Source: Burkholderiaceae bacterium
GTDB lineage: Bacteria > Pseudomonadota > Gammaproteobacteria > Burkholderiales > Burkholderiaceae_C
Assembly: GCA_019234815.1 (NCBI GenBank)
Contig: JAFALA010000068.1
Span: 1-64,000 of the forward strand
Reading direction: 5' to 3'
DNA length: 64,000 nucleotides
The notes under the pieces were generated by a model, which was not told the origin of the DNA, searched no databases, and worked only from the letters and a program-made list of their open reading frames with translations. Below are positions 56,705-64,000 of the stretch, one piece after another (within the stretch, counting starts at the first letter, position 1; each line of letters begins with the position of its first letter). Both the position numbers and the translations under genes were made by a program.

Positions 56705-58396
56705 TTACGCCTTGGCGAAACTCAGGCAGCTGGTCAGGTCGCCCGGGGGCAATGCGCCGCGCGCCCGGAAGGCTTCGTTGCGCGCCGCGATGCCTTCCAG
56801 CGTGGGCAGGTCGTGCAGGCGGGTCAGTAGGCGCAGGATGGACGTGGTGTCAAGGAAGTTGTGGTCCACATGCCCCTTCTTGGCGTGCGGCGACACGACC
56901 AGCGTGGGCACGCGCGAACCCGGGCCCCAGCGGTCACCTTGGGGCGGCGCGACGTGGTCCCACCAGCCGCCGTTTTCGTCGAAGGTGATGACCACCAGCA
57001 TGTGGGCCCACTGCGGGCTCTTGCGCAGATGCTCCAGCACGTTGGTGACGTGCTGGTCGCCCGACTCCACGTCCGAGTAGCCGGCATGCAGGTTCAGGTT
57101 GCCCTGCGGCTTGTAGAAGCTCACGGCGGGCAGCTTGCCTGCCACCACGTCGGCCAGGAATTTGTTGGCCAGCGGGCTGTCGCCCATGCCGCCGTCGCGC
57201 AGATGCTCGGCGCGCGCCGCCGTGCCGGGGGCGAACTGCTGGAAGTAATTGAAGGGTTGGTGGTGGTACTGGAAATTGGGCTTTTTGCCGCCGCCGCGGG
57301 CATCCAGCGCGGCTTGCCAGGCACCGCTGTACCAGGCCCAGCTCACGCCTTTTTGCGAAAGCAGGTCGCCGATGGTGGTGTGCGACTGGGGCGGCAGGGT
57401 GCTGGGGTGCGCGGGATCGGCCAGCAATGCGTCGCCGCCGGCAGCCGGCGGGATGTAGCTGGGTTGGTAGGGCGGCGCCATGGTGTTGACGGCATAGCCG
57501 TCGGGCGAGATGGCGCCGTCGTTGACGTACTTGGGCGGACCGTCCAGCGCGGAAGCCGGGCAGTTCTCGGCCAGCGCCAGCCGCTTGCCCTGCGGTCCGT
57601 CGGCCAGCGCGGCGATCTTGGTCTTGGCGGCGGTGCTGGCGACGTGGAAATACTCGGGCGGGCGGCCCGAGATCAGGAACTGGTGGTTGAGGAAGGAGCC
57701 GCCGAAGGCCCCCATGAAGAAGTTGTCGCACAGCGTGTACTGCTGCGCCACCTTCCACAGGCCCAGGTTCTTGGGCGTTTCGCCGTAATGGCCCATGACC
57801 AGGCCGCCGGCGTCGGACCAGGCGGCGAACTGGTCGTTCTTGCCACCATTGATCTGCATCTGGTTCTGGTAGAACACGTGGCACAGGTCGCGCGTGACCA
57901 CGCACTCGGGCAAGGCCTGGCCCTTGGCATCCTTCAAGGCATAGGGCGCGTTGGGCAGGCCCTGGATATCGTCTTCCTTGATCAGCCAATCGGCGCCGCC
58001 CAGGCTCTGGCTTTGCGGCACCATGCCGCCCCAGACCTTGGGCAGCTGCGGCAAGACCTGGCCGCTGCGGTCGCGCTGCGTGCCGGAGGCCTCGGACAGG
58101 GGCTGGCTCGCGCCGGGGAAGTTGGCGAACAGGTTGTTGAAGCTGCGGTTTTCCAGGTAGATCACCACCACATGGTGGATGTGGGCCTTGAGCTTGGCGT
58201 TCAGCGAATGGCTTGCCGAGGGATGATCCGGGCTCCGGTCTGCGGTGGCCGCCTCGGCCGCAGACGCCAGGCTGCCGATCGCCACGCCTGCCGCGCTGGC
58301 TTGCAGCATGCGCCTTCTCGACGGGTTGGCGGGCTGGGAAGCGGTGGGCAGGGGAGCGGTTTGTGGGTCGTCCTGGGGCGAGCGGTCGTCGGTCAT
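56705..58396 (-). CDS. AcpA/phospholipase C-type acid phosphatase, Tat-exported
   Basis: SRRRMLQASAAGVAIGS Tat signal; HHVVVIYLENRSFNNLFANFPGA; VVITFDENGGWWDHVAPP. Confidence 0.88.
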   Translation of the reverse strand: MTDDRSPQDDPQTAPLPTASQPANPSRRRMLQASAAGVAIGSLASAAEAATADRSPDHPSASHSLNAKLKAHIHHVVVIYLENRSFNNLFANFPGASQPLSEASGTQRDRSGQVLPQLPKVWGGMVPQSQSLGGADWLIKEDDIQGLPNAPYALKDAKGQALPECVVTRDLCHVFYQNQMQINGGKNDQFAAWSDAGGLVMGHYGETPKNLGLWKVAQQYTLCDNFFMGAFGGSFLNHQFLISGRPPEYFHVASTAAKTKIAALADGPQGKRLALAENCPASALDGPPKYVNDGAISPDGYAVNTMAPPYQPSYIPPAAGGDALLADPAHPSTLPPQSHTTIGDLLSQKGVSWAWYSGAWQAALDARGGGKKPNFQYHHQPFNYFQQFAPGTAARAEHLRDGGMGDSPLANKFLADVVAGKLPAVSFYKPQGNLNLHAGYSDVESGDQHVTNVLEHLRKSPQWAHMLVVITFDENGGWWDHVAPPQGDRWGPGSRVPTLVVSPHAKKGHVDHNFLDTTSILRLLTRLHDLPTLEGIAARNEAFRARGALPPGDLTSCLSFAKA

Positions 58397-58476
58397 GGGC
58401 AGGCCTGAGGTTGAATCAAATCGGCCGATTTGATCATTCCTGTATGACCGGCTCGTGTAGCGCTTGCTCTTGGGGC

Positions 58477-59874
58477 TTATGCGAGGCGGGCCCGGTGCCG
58501 GGCCACCTGGGCGCGCACCTGCGCCGGCGCCGTGCCACCGAGGATGTTGCGCGCGTTGAGCGAGCCGCGCAGCGAGAGCACCTCGAACACGTCCTCCGCG
58601 ATGCGTGCGTCAAAGGCCTGCAATTCGGCCAGCGGCAGCTGCGACAGGTCCAGGCCGCGGGCGATGCTGGTCTTGACGGCGTGCGCCACGACCTCGTGGG
58701 CATCGCGGAAGGCCAGGCCCTTCTTCACCAGGTAATCGGCCAGGTCGGTGGCGGTGGCGTAGCCCTTGAGCGCGGCGCGTTCCATGGCCTCGGGCTTGAC
58801 GGTCAGCCCGCCCATCATCTCGGCAAAGATGCGCAGCGTGTCCTTCAGGGTGTCGACGGTGTCGAACAGCGGTTCCTTGTCTTCCTGGTTGTCCTTGTTG
58901 TAGGCCAGCGGCTGGCCCTTCATGAGGGTCAACAGGCCGACGAGGTGGCCGACCACGCGGCCGGTCTTGCCGCGCGCCAGTTCGGGCACGTCGGGGTTCT
59001 TCTTCTGCGGCATGATGCTGGAGCCGGTGCAGAAGCGGTCGGCCAGGTCGATGAAGCCGAAGCTCTGGCTCATCCATAGGATGAGCTCTTCCGACAGGCG
59101 CGAGACGTGCACCATGACGAGCGCCGCGGCGGCGCTGAATTCGATCGCAAAGTCGCGGTCGCTGACGGCATCGAGGCTGTTCTGGCACACGCCTTCCATG
59201 CCCAGCGTGCGGGCGACGCGCTCGCGGTCCAGCGGATAGCTGGTGCCGGCCAGCGCGGCGGCGCCCAGCGGCAGGCGGTTGACGCGCCGGCGCGCGTCCA
59301 GCATACGTTCGGCATCACGCGCGAACATCTCCACGTAGGCCAGCAGGTGGTGGCCGAAGGCGACCGGCTGGGCCACCTGCAAATGGGTGAAGCCGGGCAG
59401 GATCACCTCCGCATTCTTCTCGGCCACGTCGACCAGGGCCAGCTGCAAGGCGCGGAGCAGGGCGCCGATCTCGTCGATCTCGCCGCGCAGCCACAGGCGC
59501 ACGTCGGTGGCGACCTGGTCGTTGCGGCTGCGGCCCGTGTGCAGGCGCTTGCCGGCCTGGCCGATCAGCTGGGTCAGGCGCGCCTCGATGTTCAGGTGCA
59601 CGTCCTCGAGGTCGAGCTTCCACTCGAACTCGCCGGCCTCGATCTCGCCCTTGATCTGCGCCATGCCGCCTTGAATGGCGGCGTGGTCTTCGGTGCTCAG
59701 CACGCCTTGGGCCGCCAGCATCTCGGCGTGCGCCAGGCTGCCGGTGATGTCGGCCAGCCACAGGCGCTTGTCGAAGAACACGCTCGAGGTGTAGCGCTTG
59801 ACCAGCTCGCTCATCGGCTCGGAAAAGAGTGCGGACCAGGCTTGGGACTTGTTGGCGAGTTGGTTGTCGGACAT
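58477..59874 (-). CDS. argH: Argininosuccinate lyase
   Basis: [19 protein letters not shown]...[24 protein letters not shown]. Confidence 0.98.
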   Translation of the reverse strand: MSDNQLANKSQAWSALFSEPMSELVKRYTSSVFFDKRLWLADITGSLAHAEMLAAQGVLSTEDHAAIQGGMAQIKGEIEAGEFEWKLDLEDVHLNIEARLTQLIGQAGKRLHTGRSRNDQVATDVRLWLRGEIDEIGALLRALQLALVDVAEKNAEVILPGFTHLQVAQPVAFGHHLLAYVEMFARDAERMLDARRRVNRLPLGAAALAGTSYPLDRERVARTLGMEGVCQNSLDAVSDRDFAIEFSAAAALVMVHVSRLSEELILWMSQSFGFIDLADRFCTGSSIMPQKKNPDVPELARGKTGRVVGHLVGLLTLMKGQPLAYNKDNQEDKEPLFDTVDTLKDTLRIFAEMMGGLTVKPEAMERAALKGYATATDLADYLVKKGLAFRDAHEVVAHAVKTSIARGLDLSQLPLAELQAFDARIAEDVFEVLSLRGSLNARNILGGTAPAQVRAQVARHRARLA

Positions 59875-60113
59875 GGCGGCGGCATTGAAAGGCGGGCCTT
59901 GCTGGCGAAGCAGGTTTGGCCCCGAGGATGAACCTTGAATTCTAAGGGGCTGGTCCAGCCGTGTTTCCGACGCAAGACCGTCATGTAAATCAATGACAAT
60001 ACCGCCCTGCCTGAGTAGGACAAAAGCACCAACGTGCCCTGGATCGCCCCGGCGGCCGATGACGGGGGCTTGGCTTCAAGCTCAGATTCCAAAAAATCCC
60101 AAGAACGCCCCAC

Positions 60114-61841
60114 ATGCAAGATAAACGTTTTTTCCCCCGCCAGGTGGTCGAGGCGCCCGTCAATCGCTGGGACTGGGCGTTGCTCCCCATGGTGTTGGCG
60201 CTGTTCACGGTGCTGGGCATGGCCGCCACGCAAATGGCCAAGCCCTTTCATGTGGGTGAGTCGCTGCCGCTGACGCTGGACCCCCGGATCCTGCCTTACT
60301 ATCTGCTGCGCACCACCTTGCGCATGTTCCTGGCGCTGGGGGCGTCGATGCTGTTCGCCTGCGTGTTCGCAGCGGTGGCGGCCAAGGTGAAGGCCGCTGA
60401 AAAGGTGCTGATCCCCATGCTGGACATCCTGCAATCGATTCCGATTCTGGGGTTCCTCTCCATCACGGTGACCGGCTTCATTGCCTTGTTCCCCGGCAGC
60501 CTGCTGGGCGTGGAATGCGCAGCGATCTTCGCGATCTTCACCTCGCAGGCCTGGAACATGGCTTTCAGCCTGTACCAGTCCCTGCGCACCGTGCCGGCCG
60601 AGCTGCAGGAGGCGGCCCACATCTTCCAGCTCTCGCCGTGGCAGCGCTTCTGGCGCCTGGAGCTACCGTTCGCGATGCCGGGCCTGCTTTGGAACATGAT
60701 GATGAGCATGTCGGGGGGCTGGTTCTTCGTGGTGGCCTCGGAAGCCATCTCGGTGGCCAACCAGGACATCAAGCTGCCCGGCATCGGCTCCTACATCGCG
60801 CTGGCCATCGAGGCCAAGGACCTGCACGCCATCGGCTATGCGGTGCTGGCCATGCTGCTGGGCATCTTGCTTTACGACCAGCTGTTCTTCCGTCCGCTGC
60901 TGGCCTGGGCCGACAAGTTCCGGTTCGAGGAGTCCGGCAACGAGAGCGTGCCGACCTCCTGGCTGCTGACCTGGTTGCGCCGCACCGAGCTGCTGCAGCG
61001 CGTCGGCGTGCTGCCCGGCTTGATGCTGGCCAAGAGCTTCGGCGTGACACGCCAGCGCTTTGACGGCACCTCGATCCGCGCGCGCCGCGACACGGTCAAT
61101 CCGATGTGGTCGCGCGCCTGGGATGCGCTGGTGATGGCGGGCGCCCTGTTCGCGGTCTGGCGGCTGGTCAATTTCGTCATGTCGGAGGTCGGGCTGCACG
61201 AGGTGGGCCATGTGTTCATGCTGGGCTTCATCACCTTGTTCCGGGTGCTGCTGCTGATCTTTCTCGCGTCGCTGATCTGGGTGCCCATCGGCGTGTGGAT
61301 CGGCTTGAATCCGCGCATTGCCGGGCGCACGCAGGCCTTGGCGCAGTTCCTGGCGGCCTTCCCGGTCAACCTGCTGTTCCCGGTGGCGGTGATGGTGATC
61401 GTCAGCCTCAAGCTGGATCCCGACATCTGGCTCTCACCCTTGATGGTGCTGGGGACGCAGTGGTATTTGCTGTTCAACGTGATCGCGGGCGCCTCGACCA
61501 TTCCGTCCGAGCTGCGCCTGGCGGCGCACAATCTGGGCCTGAAGGGCTGGCTGAAGTGGCGCCGCTACCTGCTGCCGGCGATTTTCCCGAGTTTCGTGAC
61601 GGGCGCCATCACGGCCAGCGGCGGCTCATGGAACGCCAGCATCGTGTCGGAGTACGTGACCTGGGGCAATACCAAGCTCGAGGCCCAGGGCCTGGGCAGT
61701 TACATCCAGCACATGACCGCAGTCGGCGACTTTCCCCGCATCGCCCTGGGGATCGGCGTGATGTGCGTGTTTGTCATGACCCTCAACCATTGGCTGTGGC
61801 GCCGTCTGTACCGCCTGGCCGAGCAACGCATGCATTTCTGA
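60114..61841 (+). CDS. ABC transporter permease with two BPD-transp modules (NitT/TauT-like)
   Basis: Two permease EAA-like loops: ELQEAAHIFQLSPWQRFWRLELPFAMPGL and ELRLAAHNLGLKGWLKWRRYLLPAIFPSFV. Confidence 0.88.
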   Translation: MQDKRFFPRQVVEAPVNRWDWALLPMVLALFTVLGMAATQMAKPFHVGESLPLTLDPRILPYYLLRTTLRMFLALGASMLFACVFAAVAAKVKAAEKVLIPMLDILQSIPILGFLSITVTGFIALFPGSLLGVECAAIFAIFTSQAWNMAFSLYQSLRTVPAELQEAAHIFQLSPWQRFWRLELPFAMPGLLWNMMMSMSGGWFFVVASEAISVANQDIKLPGIGSYIALAIEAKDLHAIGYAVLAMLLGILLYDQLFFRPLLAWADKFRFEESGNESVPTSWLLTWLRRTELLQRVGVLPGLMLAKSFGVTRQRFDGTSIRARRDTVNPMWSRAWDALVMAGALFAVWRLVNFVMSEVGLHEVGHVFMLGFITLFRVLLLIFLASLIWVPIGVWIGLNPRIAGRTQALAQFLAAFPVNLLFPVAVMVIVSLKLDPDIWLSPLMVLGTQWYLLFNVIAGASTIPSELRLAAHNLGLKGWLKWRRYLLPAIFPSFVTGAITASGGSWNASIVSEYVTWGNTKLEAQGLGSYIQHMTAVGDFPRIALGIGVMCVFVMTLNHWLWRRLYRLAEQRMHF

Positions 61842-61851
61842 CGGAGCGCGC

Positions 61852-63150
61852 ATGTCGAATGTTTTGATTGAACTGAAGAACGTAGCCAAGAGCTTCAAAT
61901 CCGCCGACGGGAACGCGCGTACCGTGCTGGAGGGGGTGGACTTCCGCCTCAAGGAAGGGGAGATCGTCGCGCTGCTGGGGCAGTCGGGCTCCGGCAAATC
62001 CACCTTGCTGCGCATCATGGCGGGCCTGATTTCCGCCGACGGCGGCGACGTGCAATACCGCGGCCAGCCGTTGTTCGGGCCGGCCCAGGGCATCGCGATG
62101 GTGTTCCAATCTTTCGCCCTGTTCCCCTGGCTGACGGTGCAGCAGAACGTGGAACTCGGCCTGGAGGCGCGCGGCGTCGATACGGAGGTGCGGGCCAAGC
62201 GTGCCGAGGAGGCGATCGAGATGATCGGCTTGGCCGGTTTCGAAGGCGCATTGCCGCGCGAATTGTCCGGCGGCATGCGCCAGCGCGTGGGCCTGGCCCG
62301 CGCCCTGGTGACGCAGCCCGATGTCCTGCTGATGGACGAGGCGTTCTCGGCGCTGGACGTGCTGACCGGCGAACGCCTGCGCAACGAGATTCTGGAGTTG
62401 TGGGACGGCGGTCAGATGCCGACCAAGGCCATGCTGGTGGTGTCGCACAACATCGAGGAAGCCGTGATGATGGCCGACCGGGTGCTGATTTTCGCCAGCA
62501 ATCCAGGGCGCATCCGTGCGCAGCTGTCAATCGGACTGCCGCGCCCGCGGCGCGACGACAGCCATGAAATCCGCATGCTGATCGACGAGGTCTACGGCCT
62601 GATGACGGCAGGCGCCAAGCGCAAGCACGCTGCCGAGGAGCCGGTGCGCGCCAAGCTGTCCGACAGCCTGCCGGACGCCGACGTGGGCTCGATGGAAAGC
62701 CTGTTGGAACTGCTGGCCGACGAACGCTTCAACGGCCGTGCGGACTTGCCGCAACTGGTGGAAGAGAGCGACCTCACCGACGAGGACCTGCTGCCGCTGG
62801 CCGACGCGCTCAACATGCTGGGCCTGGCCCAGCTGGAGGCGGGCGACTTGATCATCACGCCAGTGGGGCAGAAGTATGTGGAGGGCGACTACGACCATCG
62901 CCGCGAAGTCTTCGGCAAGCAACTGCTCGAGAACGTGCCGCTGGCGGCCTTCATCCGTCACAGCCTGGACCAGGAGGCCAGCGGCCAACTGCGGGAAGAG
63001 TCTTTCCTCAAGCTGCTGCGCGAGCACATGGACCAGCAGGAGGCCGAGCGCGTGCTCAAGGTCGCCATCGAATGGGCGCGCCATGGCGAGGTGTTCGAGT
63101 ACAACTACAACACCGGCATGATCCATCTGCCCGAGTCGGCCGAGGCTTGA
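61852..63150 (+). CDS. ABC transporter ATPase (NitT/TauT-like) with C-terminal AAA-associated domain
   Basis: LGQSGSGKSTLLRIMAGL, LSGGMRQRVGLARALVTQPDVLLMDEAFSALD; about 170-aa C-terminal extension. Confidence 0.92.
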   Translation: MSNVLIELKNVAKSFKSADGNARTVLEGVDFRLKEGEIVALLGQSGSGKSTLLRIMAGLISADGGDVQYRGQPLFGPAQGIAMVFQSFALFPWLTVQQNVELGLEARGVDTEVRAKRAEEAIEMIGLAGFEGALPRELSGGMRQRVGLARALVTQPDVLLMDEAFSALDVLTGERLRNEILELWDGGQMPTKAMLVVSHNIEEAVMMADRVLIFASNPGRIRAQLSIGLPRPRRDDSHEIRMLIDEVYGLMTAGAKRKHAAEEPVRAKLSDSLPDADVGSMESLLELLADERFNGRADLPQLVEESDLTDEDLLPLADALNMLGLAQLEAGDLIITPVGQKYVEGDYDHRREVFGKQLLENVPLAAFIRHSLDQEASGQLREESFLKLLREHMDQQEAERVLKVAIEWARHGEVFEYNYNTGMIHLPESAEA

Positions 63151-63288
63151 GCGAGTGTGCGATTGGTACTTTGAATTGGGCGTGACTCAGTATTGTTCCT
63201 AGGGCGTTGGCACTGCCGCCAGAAAGTGAAGCCCTCACAATCAGGCCATGGCATCGGTTGTTCGGTTGTGATGGAAAAGTAGGTCAAT

Positions 63289-64000
63289 GTGTTGCGCCGG
63301 TTTGGCTCGGTATTTTTATCGGGTCTGTCCTTGGGGCTGACGTTGGGACTGGCGCTGCAAGTGGGGTGGGCGCGCGCCGCTCCGCAGCCGTTGGTGATGT
63401 TGGTCGACGCGTCCATCGACATGCCATGGGCGCAGTTTGCGGGCCATGAGGTGGTGGGAGGCATCCATTTCGACATGGCGAGTGCTTTGGCCGCCAGCCT
63501 GCACCGCCCGGTGAAGCTGGAGCAGATGGCGCGCCGGCGCCTGGCCGAGAAGCTGGAAAGCGGCGAGGGCGATCTGGTCTGTGCGTCCAGTCCGGAGTGG
63601 CTGCCGGGCAATGTGGCCTGGAGCGTGCCCTTCATGTCGAGCGACGACGTGGTGGTCACGCGCAAGGACGTCCAGGCCGTCAAATCGGTTGACGATCTCT
63701 TGGGCCATACCCTGGGCACCATTGCCGGGTTTGCATATCCTGAACTGGAGAAGCGGCTGAGCCCGGGATTCGTGCGCGACGACGCCCCCAACATGATCTC
63801 CAACCTGCGCAAATTGAGCATGGGGCGCGTTGTCCATGCCGTGGTCAATCAGCGCAGCCTGATGTATTTGCAGCGAACGGGCGCATTCAAGCTGCCGATT
63901 CAAAAGCCTCTGGTTGCTGGCCACAACCAGACCGGCTGCGCCTTGTCCCGTCAGTCCAGCCTGAGCCTGGGCGAACTCAACGCCAGCATTCAGGCGTTGA
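63289..64000 (+). CDS. Periplasmic solute-binding-like protein, incomplete at right edge
   Basis: Manual translation from GTG 63289: VLRRFGSVFLSGLSLGLTLGLALQVGWARAAPQPLVMLVDASIDMPWAQ...DLLGHTLGTIAGFAYPELEKRL; open to window end so absent from ORF track. Confidence 0.65.
   Translation, partial: MLRRFGSVFLSGLSLGLTLGLALQVGWARAAPQPLVMLVDASIDMPWAQFAGHEVVGGIHFDMASALAASLHRPVKLEQMARRRLAEKLESGEGDLVCASSPEWLPGNVAWSVPFMSSDDVVVTRKDVQAVKSVDDLLGHTLGTIAGFAYPELEKRLSPGFVRDDAPNMISNLRKLSMGRVVHAVVNQRSLMYLQRTGAFKLPIQKPLVAGHNQTGCALSRQSSLSLGELNASIQAL

Overview
The window is high-GC chromosomal DNA, most likely from a Burkholderiales (beta-proteobacterial) genome judging by gene content and order (rpmE-rho-tRNA-Pro-trxA, dnaX-ybaB-recR, eno-kdsA-pyrG, mltD/gloB/rnhA). 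I support about 50 protein genes, tRNA-Thr(CGT), tRNA-Pro(TGG), several intrinsic terminators and two intergenic repeat elements. Most of it is housekeeping. The best candidate for an undescribed system is the leader of an NRAMP-family transporter (about 13730-14346). It holds three small ORFs, each with a Shine-Dalgarno (SD). The second encodes MDPDPSRRTPAPPP..., which resembles the Mg2+-sensing MgtL leader peptide. Two near-perfect hairpins each bury the SD of the next ORF directly after an upstream stop codon, and a competing antisequester pairing can be drawn for the first. The transporter has DPGN->DAGA and MPHN->APWQ at the canonical NRAMP metal-site motifs, consistent with a Mg2+-type or otherwise altered substrate. 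Other notable points are a dnaX ORF that reads in frame into ybaB with no stop, a TPC-motif P1B ATPase with a C-terminal hemerythrin-like domain on lower-GC DNA beside tRNA-Thr, an incomplete zincin-like protease at the left edge that the ORF track missed, a CheY plus CheX-like pair, and a terminator-like hairpin just upstream of a small unknown gene.
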